Assembly (NCBI GenBank): GCA_963682055.1 | Contig: OY821748.1 | Location: 3,167,001-3,231,000, forward strand | From: Primula veris | Taxonomy: Eukaryota > Streptophyta > Magnoliopsida > Ericales > Primulaceae | DNA: 64,000 nucleotides | Direction of reading: 5' to 3' | In this document: piece by piece, positions 1 to 12,100 of the stretch | Position numbering within the stretch: position 1 is the first letter of the stretch | How the letters are laid out: the number at the start of each line of letters is the position of its first letter | Notes under the pieces: model-generated | Seen by the model: only the letters and a program-made list of their open reading frames with translations | Told to the model about the DNA's origin: nothing | Databases searched by the model: none | Position numbers and translations under genes: made by a program

Positions 1-249
1 AGTATCTAAATCGTTAAATACTGATAGTAGGTATTTTTTTCCAAAACTCATCTTCCATCTTTTTATTGCCGATAAAGTCCCGAACGTTAATTTTCAAAAA
101 AAAAAATGAAAAACTACAATACACTAATAGTACAGTATCATTGCAACTCTTGCTCAAACGTGGTCTTTATATAGCTAAGTTATTGCTTTTAACAACCATG
201 CAGGTTGCTCTTTAGACCAGGGGAAAAATTACATTTAGTATATTTTACT

Positions 250-1050
250 TTCTGTTGTTAAATAACAATTGACGTACTGAATTATCATAATTTTCACAAT
301 TTAGGTACCGTTGTGAAATTAGTTAAATGAAAATTAGTTTTACTTTTTATTTTGATCATATTCTTTGTAACTTGTATAAATATAACCCTTAATTTTCTGA
401 AATGTCTAATTTTAGTATAAATTTAAAAATATATAATTATATCATATATACATGTATATAATACACACATATATATGCTATATTAATGTATGTATAAAAA
501 TATATATAATATAATGCATGTATACATATTATTGCAAATAATATAAATTCTAGATGAGTTTTGTGTATAAAAATAAATTATAAATACTTAACAAACATAC
601 TATATTTACAAAAAATGAATACTTTTTTGAAAAAATAACAATTTTTTTGCCATTTTTTCATGAAAGTATTCAAATAGTGATGTGACCTCAAATAATTTTT
701 GCTCGAATGTCATAAATCTAAAACTTACTTTATTTTCATTTTAGAGAAAGTGTAAAAAAATAATTTAATTTTTTTATTTTAAAAAAACAAAAAAAATCAA
801 GTCAAATAATATATATTTTTTAAACTGAGATACTTGATATTTATGTATATGCATGTGTTTTACTATAAACATTGTAAATTGTAATGTTTCGAAAAGACAT
901 GATTAAATTTATACAAATTACAAAAAATATGACAAAAATGAAACTAAGTTTCATCCGACTAAATTAACGGCAGTACCTGAATTATGAATATTATGATAGT
1001 TAATTTAGTACGTCAATTGTTAAATTTGATAGTCTGGTAACTAAATCGTT
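250..1050. repeat. Inverted-repeat element, degenerate TIR transposon
   Basis: Roughly 255-345 matches the reverse complement of roughly 945-1045. Shared blocks include AACAATTGACGTACT and a degenerate AATTnAGGTACnG block, followed by a conserved AATTAGT-like stretch. The interior of about 600 bases is very AT-rich and has no coding capacity. Outside the arms, a motif CTAAATCGTTAAA occurs near positions 6 and 1042 in the same orientation. This fits a non-autonomous terminal-inverted-repeat element, or nested copies of one. The exact ends and any target duplication were not resolved. Confidence 0.5.
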
Positions 1051-3054
1051 AAAAACAGATAATACAATACAGCAAATATATTTTTTCCCTTAGAATAGAG
1101 GTAATTATATATTGTATAAAGAAAAATTCCGGAAAACTACAACATTTTTAATTTGTTATTGACAATATCATCTTGATGTGTTAGCGTATATTTAATATAA
1201 CGTGACATTACATAATAGAAATGATGAAACTTATACAAACTAAAAACACTAGGCAAACAACGCCTCTGAAATTTAGAACTATAAATAATTATTCAGAATT
1301 CTATTTGGTTCAAATAAATATTAGACTTTTTTGTATGTTATGATTTTTTTTCCCAATAGGATTGAAAAGGTGCCCGAAATATAATGCGGCTTAGACTTGA
1401 AAAGGTGCCGGACCGGCCTGCTAATAAACTACAGTAGATCGATCAGTGAAAGAGTTATGTATAGTTTATTTTGTAGGACAACGCATTTAAAGGAACATAT
1501 TAGTAATATCGATCTTAATCTTGTCTAGCTGTCTCCCTAAAACAGGCTTTTGATACAAAAATGTTGTGGTTTAATTTCAAATCTAGCTGAAATTAAAGTG
1601 CTTATACTCACTTTAATACAACTAAGAAACTGACAACATTAATAAATAAAAAAGGGTTAAGCATTTTCCCTTATCTACTGCGAATATTATTTTAACATTA
1701 TTTCACAAGTAAAAATATAAAAAAATCATTTTTATCTCATTTGATCATGTTTACACTTCTTTCATATGGGTGCAAATTTTCTCAAGTTAGATTCTTTAGG
1801 TTTCCATTAGATTATAGATTTTTTCAAGCGTATTCATTATTATTTTTTGATTACATTATTTAAATCAACGTTATATATTATTTCTAAAGTATTTGTTCAA
1901 TTTTTTTATTATAAAATTTGACATTTTTATAGTTTTTTATATTTAATTGTTTGCTTGACAATTCATAAGGTAGTAATATTAATAAATACCAAAAAATAAT
2001 ATATAAATGTTAAATTTTACAGATTTTTTTAAACAAACACTTTAAAAATAATATAGAACGTTATTTTAAAAAATATAATGGAAAAATAATTACGAATACA
2101 ATTGAAAAACTGGATAACCTAACGAAGACGTGATGAATCTAAGTTCAGAAAATTTGCAACGAGACTCCGGGTTCCCTGTTATTTTCCCATAATTACTCCA
2201 GCTTTTTTTGATATGTTTATCCTGTTAGATATATATCAAGTCTAATGAAATGGACCAATAAAAAGGCACTTCATGATTTAAGCCCCACACAAATGACAGA
2301 TCAAAGCACAACTCAATTTAACGTACCTTCTTTTTTCTTTTTTCTTTTTTGCTAGTTGGATTAATTTTTCAACTGATAACTCCATAACAATTATTTGTAA
2401 AAAGTCCAAGAATACATACCAATCTCAGTTCTGTTTTTTTTTTTCTTTTCAAAAGATCTGTCATATTCACTGGAAAAAATTAATTAGCACAAACTGACAT
2501 GTCTTTGCTAAATCGCGTGTCTTATGGAAAAGATAAATTATAAATGGTAATTAAAACCAGCTGTTAGTGGGGACATTAAAGTCCTGAATGATTGATTAAG
2601 AATATCATAAACACATACATATGCATTTATAATTTCAAAATAAAAATAAAAATTTAGCTAGGATGCGAAATATATATATACATTAGGGGTTTGTTTGTAT
2701 ATCTCAACCACTTTCACTGCATGGCCATGGACTGATTGTAATAAAAAATGCTACGGGGTATTTACAAGTCACGTACTCATTACATTTATGATTTTTATTT
2801 TCCTTTGATGGAAATTGTTAATTTTTTTTACTAGATTTAATTCAAATATTAAATTATACAATTTTCCTTATCTTTTTGTTGTTGTCCACCATAAAAATCA
2901 TACTACTAAGAGAACATCAACGATTAATATGTATGTTTGATTATTTTTAAAACATTTCCTTAAATATATTTTTTTCTCATTAATTAATAAGTTTTTGAAT
3001 GATTATTGATTAGTTGTTTTCCGTAATAAAAAAAACGTCATACATTACAACGGG

Positions 3055-3225
3055 AATCTAAGTGGGGACGATCGGGTGCCACGGCACCCCCCATAATTTT
3101 AGAAATCCCAAGTGACGCAATTTTTTTTTATTACAATTTCTTTTTAGGTGTAGATTTGGCACCCCCATAAAAATATGTTACTTGTACATATATTTTGGCA
3201 CCCCCCATTTACATATTCTGGCTTT
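3055..3225. repeat. Possible transposon-end fragment with repeated GGCACCCCC motif
   Basis: The motif GGCACCCCC occurs three times (near 3083, 3148 and 3199) in otherwise AT-rich DNA, followed by CTGGCTTTGTCC. Sequences of this kind are common at the ends of plant transposon remnants. No family, termini or target duplication could be assigned. Confidence 0.3.
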
Positions 3226-4430
3226 GTCCTACCATGTAATTTGTGAAGTCAAGGCTAGGTTTGGTTTTCGCTTCTAAGGCTAGTAAAATTTATTTGATCT
3301 TTATCTTAAATTTTGTGTAAAAAAATGATTAAAGAAACTTAGAAAATTAAATGTTACTGTAATAAATAATTGGAAGCATAATCAGTTGATTGAAAGCAAG
3401 ATAGGAACTTTTATTTCGCTTTACGTTTTCTTTGCAACCCTCCGGCTCCTTTTTTTCTCCTATGTTTTTTTCTAGATTAATTTTTTTTTAGTCATTTTAT
3501 TTACTCGTGGTGTATCTATGAAAAATGGTTATTTTATTATTGTTTGTTGTGTAATATATTAGTATTACCTATGACTTATAAGTGCTCATAACTTTTGCAA
3601 GTACGTTATTTTGTTAGGATAAACTTTCATACAAAAGTTGTAACTCCAGTTTTTTCCGCCTACTAAATTAAGTGGAAAGCTAAAAGGCATTCACAGCGAA
3701 TATAAAGCTATAAAAAGCTGTTAGGCATGATTAGACTGGAAAATGGACTTTGAACCACCTTTCTTCTGAATATTTCAATTCTACACATAATTTCCATATC
3801 TTGTAGGAGTATTTCTTTGGGAAAAGTATTTGCATCTTGTCAAATTTTACTGTTTAATCACCTTCCCAAAAGATTTAATTTCTATTTTACAGTTTACATA
3901 ATCTGTTAAAGTGTTTTTTTTTACAAGGATGCAATTTGATAAAATAGGGAAACAAATAAGTATTTGTTTGATCCCGGACAATGTATACGAGATATAAGGA
4001 TAGAAGTCATAAAGAGTAAATAGCAAGTCATCGTAGAATTTTTTTTTGCTTTGAAAAGTGAAGATTAAAAGTGTTAATTTTGTTGTTTTTTGCCATGTAC
4101 TTAGTAAAATAGGTTTATTAACACTAGTTGCCTTTTGATTGTAGATCGTAATGACATTATTTCCCGTTAATGTTTTTTGATTGGAAACGCTATCATGGGG
4201 CGTGGCTCATGAAATAATATTTTTAAAATTTTATTAATAAAATGGACCGGATATTGAATAAAAAAAAAGTATTTATTGATATTGGATTAAATAAGCTAAT
4301 AAGCTAATTTATTTCCAGTTTTATAAAAAAAAAAATAGGTTCACTATTTAGCTTTAAGTTTTTACCTCTTTTAGCTAAAGATGACAGAATACATAGCTTG
4401 CTTTTTGAGTTGGTCAAGCAAATACAATTC

Positions 4431-4588
4431 CAGAGGGGGAGCCGGACTATACATTTAGTATAGTCTGAAAAACTCTCCTCTGTGACACCATTGGATCAAC
4501 AGTAGGGCCTACAGACTGTTTGATCCAATAGTGTCACAGAGATAGTTTTTCAGACTATACTAAATGTATAGTCTGGGACACCTCCTCC
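4431..4588. mobile_element. Foldback MITE with 9-bp target duplication (Mutator-like)
   Basis: A 158-base element in which the left half (about 70 bases) matches the reverse complement of the right half. The arms share GACTATACATTTAGTATAGT and TGTGACAC, and the centre is a short loop around 4500-4510. Each arm contains its own small palindrome, AGACTATACATTTAGTATAGTCT less its ends. The element is bracketed by the direct repeat ATACAATTC at 4422-4430 and 4589-4597. A 9-bp duplication is typical of Mutator-like elements; the superfamily assignment is an inference from this length. Confidence 0.75.
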
Positions 4589-6502
4589 ATACAATTCTGT
4601 TTCTAAGAACAAAAAATAGATACCTATATATACAGGAGAAGTTGCGAGATTAATTTACTAGTATTTTAATTCTGAAGCGTTTCTAATTTAATTTAATTTA
4701 ATTTATAATACGTGGCCATGATATAATGTGAGTTAGATATGAGGTGCGTGGCCTTATGGTTTCCAAAGTTTGGCATGTCAAATTTGTATTTTGTACAGTG
4801 TGAAAATGAAGATAAATCACATTGCAAATACATTTAATTGGATACCAGCTTTTACACAATCAAAGACAACGAAATGACTTTAGAGCTTATAATGTCTTTT
4901 ATGAATGACATCCTTTACCAAACTCACAAAAAAATATCAGAGTACAAAATTAAAATTTATTAGGTGATCTCCCTTTGTAACAGTAGTCACTGGTCAGTAG
5001 AGGTAATTAAAAAAAATAAGGAAAAATTACCGAAACATACAATTTTTCAAGTCTAATTACCAAAAAGTATAAACAAAAACTTTTATTCTCAAAATATACA
5101 ACTTTAATAAATATGTGTAATTGTATGTTTGTATGTTTTGAAAAAAAAAAATTTAGACGTTATATTTTTTTTTGATTAATTTTATATTTTGAAGGTTGAA
5201 TTTAAAAACAAATCAATCAAGATACGGAGTAGATTAGAAATTCACAAATGGAGATTTTGTAATTATTAGGTGAGAGGACAAAGGAATATAGTTAGAAGCT
5301 TTTACTGTACTATATATAATACTTTATGAATAATAGATTTCAGTCAATATGAGAGGTTATAACCACTTTGCGTTACCATATTGTTATTATATCCCTCTAC
5401 TCGAAACTCGAAACAAGTTTGGCCTAACACTCTCTTGGGGTCGATTTTTGTGATAAATTGTTCGAAAAAATATTATTGACTGCTCAAATATGAGTTGTCA
5501 TTGTATCAACCGATTGAATTAGAGAGTCGACATAGTTTATTCCGAAAGTAACCACATGAACTTTGGGGAACCATCCAATTGACTGTGTATATGATATTTC
5601 TTGATGTTAGATTAGTCTAAACTCTAATGCAGCTTGTATTAATTTTATGCAGTGTTGAATGTTCAATCATTAGTTCGAACTAATTAGAAAACAGTATTAA
5701 GAAATTATGTTTACATTGTAAACAAAATTCATGCACACCTAACATTAGACTATCATACCACAAAATCTTTTTTATCTACTGTTTGATTATTATGTGTGTA
5801 CAAATTCCGGTAGGTGTTACTTATCATTCACGTTTATGGAAAATGACCTCGCCAATTCAGTACAGTTTTGTCTTCAATGACAATCTTTCATAACTCATAG
5901 AATGATGAGATAACATTTTGCCTCTTTAATTGGTCCCATTATAATTAAAAGTGTGTGATGATTTTCATGATTTATTTTCATGTTTCATGGTTAGGTAATA
6001 CAGTAAGTAATTAATGGTTATTAGGAAAAGGTCCATATTCACAGGCTGTTTCTTCCCAACATGGACACGTATCATATGATATTATAAACGATACGGCCTT
6101 ATGCTTTTATATTTCTTATTTTCCACTTTTCTTTTTTGCAAGCTTATATAATTGTATAATGGTTTGATTCCTACTCTTTATCAAAAAAAAGAAAATGTAA
6201 TTACCCATTTCTTTCCCACTAAAAATTGTCTACCTGCCTCTCCTTAAAAACTTTATACAGTGGTTGTTTAGCTGCAGATTTTTAAATGAAAAGGTTGGCT
6301 TTAACATTTAACTATTTAAGTTTGGGAGACAGGGCAGCATTCATACACTTGATTTGTAGCATTTTCAACCCAAACAATCAAAATGGTACTACAGTTTTAA
6401 TACTGTTCAACCAAATGTAGCCTAAAGTTTATGTTAAAAAAATCTTAAAAGCTTTAAACAAACAAAGCCTCGTTTTCACCAATTATGGTGGGGAAAGTGC
6501 AA

Positions 6503-7377
6503 GTAAGCCACACAATTCTTTCTTGTTCTCATCCATATATTGTAAAAAACAAGCCTTGTATAATTTCGGGTAGAATCATTGAAGTGATTTATATTAACTA
6601 TATCCGACCCATTGGATGCAATTATCTTCTTTAGGTCCTTACTGTTGCTATTACTGTGGCTATGGCGGCAACAATCGCTTAAAATTGACCTTTTTTTGCA
6701 TAAAATAGACTCATATGTCGTACGGATGAATAGCGAGGATCCCTAAACAGTTCAATTAGTTAATGACCGTGAATCAATTGCAAGGTTGAGCTCTTGCGTG
6801 CTTGGCTATTTGGTGCCGAAAGAGGATACAGTATCTGTTCAAAGTGGCCTCTATTGATAAGCTACAATGCAAGCCTAAATCGGTTGCTTGATTATTGGGT
6901 CGATTAAAGGAAACACTACTTACTAATGTAAACACTACAACGCAAGCCACACAATTCTTTCTTGTTCTCATCCATATATTATAAAAAAACAAGCCTTGCA
7001 CAATTTCGGGTAGAATCATCGAAGTGATTTATATTAACTATATCCAACCCATTGGATGCAATTATCTATTTTAGGTCCTTACTGTTGCTATTACTATGGC
7101 TATGGCAGTAACAATCACTTAAAATTACCTTTTTTGCATAAAATAGACTCATATGTCGTACTGATGAATAGCAAGGATCCCTAAACAGTTCAAATTAGTT
7201 AATGGCCGTGAATCAATTGCAAGGTTGAGCTCTTGCGTGCTTGGCTATTTGGTGCCGAAAGAGGATACAGTATTTGTTCAAAGTGACCTCTATTGATAAG
7301 CTACACTGCAAGCCTAAATCAGTTGCTTGATTATTGGGTCGATTAAAGGAAACACTAGTTACTAATGTAAACATCAC
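6503..7377. repeat. Two-copy tandem duplication, about 440 bases per unit
   Basis: Unit A (6503-6941) is followed immediately by unit B (about 6942-7377). Both begin near AAGCCACACAATTCTTTC and end near GTAAACA. Differences are few: scattered substitutions and one- or two-base indels, for example GGCGGCAACAATCG against GGCAGTAACAATCA. The unit is less AT-rich than its surroundings, has no recognisable coding content and no inverted ends. The high identity suggests a recent event. Confidence 0.85.
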
Positions 7378-9109
7378 AGCAAAATCTTGTGTATTTGTCG
7401 TTAGATTTGCAAATATGACATCTTTAATTGGTGCAGAGTGTGTAGTAGAGCAACCTCAAATAATCACTCGAGAATACACAAATCATTGATTAAGGTAAGG
7501 TCTCAACCCAAATAACCCAAAATTTCTTTCAGACTTAAATAAACAAGCAACCCAGAATAATGATCTACAGTTATTCATCTATACCATCTACCACGCAGAT
7601 ATTCCATATCTAAAAAATGGCATCTTACGAGTGAACCACTAGTCTAAAACATTTGAATTATTTTGTTCAGAAGTTGCAGATTATAACAAGCGTGCAGTTT
7701 CAATTTTTGTTTTAATATTTTCTTGACACATATTCCACCGCCCAGAGCTTCTTCCAATGTGGGACACATATCATTCAATATTTGCATACAAGTTCAACAA
7801 ATCAACAAAATTTAACATTCCTGCAACCGTTTTGTTGCCCCTCTCCATTTCTAGCTAATGGTTGGTGCTAACTTCTAACCACAGCTCACTTTCACACACA
7901 TTTTCATATCTGAAAGTTGAAACTAAAACAAACTCAAGCCATGTTTTTGGTGTGAGCTTTTAAGCCAAGTGTTTTAGTTTTTCTTAGTTTTTGAACTAAC
8001 AGCTGTGTTTTTTCGGGCTACTGGTCCGAAAAAGTTAAGCTGCATAGATACATTTTAGTTTCTCTAGTTTTTTATCCTAAAAAAAATTAAGTTGCACAGA
8101 CGGATGTACCTGTTTTTACTAGTGTTCGTCAGTAATTTAATAGCGGAATAATAAGTCTCTGAAAATGTAATTTTTCCCTAAAAAATTTGGGTGGTCGGGG
8201 TGGGATTTCCTATCCAACTTGTTCACTTCTCATTTCCCATCCCTTGTTAAAAAACGAAATATTTCTGTTCAGTCGAAAATGGTCCACATAACAGGAAGAT
8301 ACTTAGAAAGTATGAATGAAGACAAGGCCACAAGCTACTTGCTTTTTGGTCTTCATTACATGACAATGACTTTCTCTATAGTCCTACATCAGATGGTTTT
8401 CCATATTGAATGCTGTCTGACTGCTTTCAAAAAATTAAATGAAAAAAACATGTATCAAAAGTAATATTATTCCAACTTAATCTACCCAAAAAGGATCAAA
8501 TATGCTGCCCCGTTAATGAGTAAGTAAGAATCGTGCCATTTTTCACAAAATACCTACATTTTCCTCCCTTTGAGAAACTTTAATGTAATAAAGGAAAAAA
8601 GAATATATTTAGTAATCTAAACTATTAATCTCTACAATAATTAAATATGACAAATAAGATCTGATTCAGAAAGCAAAAGAATCAACTGGGACATTTCTAG
8701 TTAAACTCTGAGATTGCCCCCTATCCTATTGACACCAAAATAAATGATATGATCTAGTTTCTGTACATTATTTGTTCTTTCACAACTTCCTGTCTCTGCA
8801 AATCTAGGGGTCCATCTTATCTACAATATCCTAATTCTAAGAAAGCTCTATTTCGGTGCAACTTTAAATAATAATAGAAAGGCATCTTTGATAGGACATG
8901 GTTTCAGTTGCAATTGCAACAACAAAAAACCTCTCAATTTCTATTAACAAAGGAAGTAAAAATGAATACATAGCAAGTGACCTCTGAATGAATCAATGAG
9001 GACCACAAGTAAGAATGAGAAATACCTTACAAGAATTTCAGTCTCATACAAAGCTAAGTACGTAAAAGGAAACATTTTCACTACACTACTAATGCACCAT
9101 TATACACAT

Positions 9110-12100
9110 CTATATATTGCACTGATCGTACCCTGAAAACCAAGAGGGTGGTTCTTCAGGTTTAGATAATTCACCTTCTACGGGATTTAGACATGGATGG
9201 AACTCTTCTTTCTGTTGTTTACCGTCTCTACTTTGAGATTGACCTATGTCACATTTCACCGCATTATTAGGTGGTTGTTTTGACGGCAGACATGACTTTT
9301 CTAGTAACTCGTGCAATGAATTTACCTCCTTATCGTGTTTTCGTTTCAATCTGTCAATATGTTTGTAAGCCTTCTCAGTTTCTTTCTCGGCCTCCACAGC
9401 CCGATTCTGCAATTTAATTTAATCAATTGATTAATAAGAAAAGTCGACTTGAACAAAAAGATAGCTCAATTGCGCTAAAATCTCATTAAAATTATTTCAA
9501 AAGTTTGTATATAACTTCGCAGAAGAGTACAAGGTGACATGTTTGGATGAACCTAGCGATTGCCGACTATATCTATAACAGCCAACTAAAATAACAGATA
9601 CCGTGCCTAAACTTTTTAAAATCACCAAGCATGTTAAGAGCATAAAAAAAGTGAAGGAAACATACTTTTTTTTCTTTTAATCCAATCTACCGTATACTAT
9701 CTGCAGATTATTGAGGTAAATATAATACGATGTTGCAAACAAATTTCCAAGAACCATGATTGTAAGAACAATAAAAAAAACTCCTCCAGCAGGGGGGATT
9801 TATGTAAGCGGATGGACAAAATGTTCCATACAAGCAACTTTTATTGCAGTAAAGCACTAAATTGCAACATTACATCAGCTGTGTACTCTACTCAAAGCAA
9901 CACACTGGAAGCCAATGTAAGTTTCTGTGTAACATGTGAAGATAGTGTTGGATCCTCATAATTTCTAACCCATAGTATGCAGACATATACAGGTAGAACT
10001 TCAGTGTGCGGAACACGAGGTCAAATCAAATTTTAATATTTTCATAACTTAAGCATAGCAAATCTTCTTTATACAAGAAATATTGAAACTAAAAAGATAA
10101 GATTTATACAAATTTTGGCCTACATTCAGTTGAAAATGACCACAGATTATACCAAGTGAATAAAGATGTAGATATTCCCCACTTCAAATCCTGTCAAGTT
10201 TTATCTGTAATTTACAATATTTGCAGCTACCTCAAGTAACGATTTATATACGTTCTAGTCGAGAAAAATTAACTCTTGTCGCTACATACTCAGGTGGATA
10301 TTAGATGAAAGAAAAGTACAGTGACATGTAACAGAATAAATAGATTCCTAATTTATAGTACATAGTAATATAAGAAAACATAAAAAATTGGCAATGATCT
10401 AAATGCAGCAAGAATCCTTCTATATAATAGGGTGGAGACATCAGTGCAATTGTAGGTTATGGCCCCCTAGAAATGAAATCATGATGAGTTTTGATTAACT
10501 GATTTTATAAAAATAAAATAAAAAATGAGATTTATGTCATGTAGGTGGCCCTCTTTTTTTCAATCCAAGTTCAGCATGCTAATGAAACTGCAGTTGGACG
10601 ACTAATAAAGCAGAACATATCTTACATCTCTGATCGCCTAAAAGTGATCCAACACTTGCATAACATTTAACTTGACTGGCTTTTGTAGTATCAAATTTAT
10701 AAATGCATCCTGACACCATAAAATACTTATTTCCTACTAATATCAGGACCTGGATAGGGAGAATGTGAATAAGTCCAATTGCAGAAAACAAGGGATTTTT
10801 TGTTATAAGTTTAATGTAGTTTAAGGCAACTTTCTGTATGCATCTAATATCAGGACCTGGATCTACTTTTTGAATTGTTCGAGTCGTGGAAGCAGCCTCT
10901 TGCAGAAATGCAAGGGAAGGTTGTATACATTAGGCCCAAAGTGGCCCGACCCCTCCCCTGACCCGCACATAACGGGAGATTTAGCACTGGGTTTGCCCCT
11001 TTAGACAAATTATAATTAGCATGCGCTAGCTTCTGTACACTACGTAATCATTTCAGCTTTTCCTTTCGAGGTACTTTACCTTTCGAGATACTTTATACTG
11101 TAGTCTGTATGTACTTATTTGAAAGTAGTTTTTAACAAAAGTTGTTTATTAGTAATATTCCACTTAATCAGCCAAAATTCTAACACTAGTACAGTCTGTT
11201 GCCAGTTTTCTACACTAGAAGTTAGTAAAGAGCTAAACTTCTGGGCATTCTAGATATAAAATTTTTTAGATTCGCAGTCTCAGATTACCCCGGAAGCTAA
11301 TATTAGTACTTTCAGGAGTTAGTGTTTGACAGTTTTAAGTAAAAACAGAAAATAAAAGATGGCAAGTTTTGCGAATTATAAAAATATCAAATCAAAGCAA
11401 AGCAAAGAAGTTTCTGACTCCTAACTGAAAACTTGAAACAAACAAAAAAGGATCAATAGAAGCAAGGTATGAAAAATCAGTGACACCCAAGTTTTTTCCT
11501 CAGCAATAAAAATAAGCGTTATTTCTTTTTAAACTCACCTGAAAAACTGCGAGAGCTTCTTCTGCTTCTTTAAGCCGAACAAGTAATTCACCAGCAGCCT
11601 GCACAGCATTTGCCATATCCCCCAACTGCGACTGCAAACCTTTATTCTCATCCTGTAAATATTGTCTCTCTTTCTCTCTCTCCAGTTTCAGAGCTGAAAT
11701 TTCTGCAGCGAGAGCATTTATAAATTTAGACTCAGCTCCCCTCACTCCCGCTCTCTTGGCTGCTTTTTTTACATCATTTATTCCATTTTGAATCTCTCTA
11801 TGTCTTGAAAGTAGCTGAATATGTTTCTCCTCGAGATCAGCGTATTGCTCAAGCATTCGTGTATGGCCCTCCATAGCCATTTGCATTGCCTTTTTCAACT
11901 CTTCCGAGCATATTTTCTCAAATTCGAGCTCGCGTTTAAGCTTATCTGAGAGGGAAAGACTAGCTTCAAGTTCAATCTTCATATCTTCAAGTTTTTCCAC
12001 AAGTCTATTTTCAATCGGCTCACATGGATATGTCAATTGCAAAAGAGGACTTTGAATTATCGCTGTTGTGGCAGAAGAATCCATATAATACTGCAATTGG

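Larger units (their letters stand above)
1..9109. other. Gene-poor AT-rich intergenic region
   Basis: No open frame here has a recognisable domain or convincing splice continuity. The short frames near 6774-7019 and 8219-8464 look like chance. The region holds an inverted-repeat element (about 250-1050), a possible transposon remnant (about 3055-3225), a foldback MITE (4431-4588) and a 440-base tandem duplication (6503-7377). The last few hundred bases before 9110 probably include the 3' UTR of the kinesin gene, but no end point can be fixed. Confidence 0.7.

Noticed and set aside
6774..7019. 81-codon open frame on the minus strand
   Set aside because: It crosses the junction of the two tandem 440-base units and has no conserved features; the repeat structure explains it better.
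8219..8464. 81-codon open frame on the plus strand
   Set aside because: No recognisable domain, no neighbouring exons in phase, and composition like the surrounding non-coding DNA. It lies near the kinesin 3' end and is probably chance.
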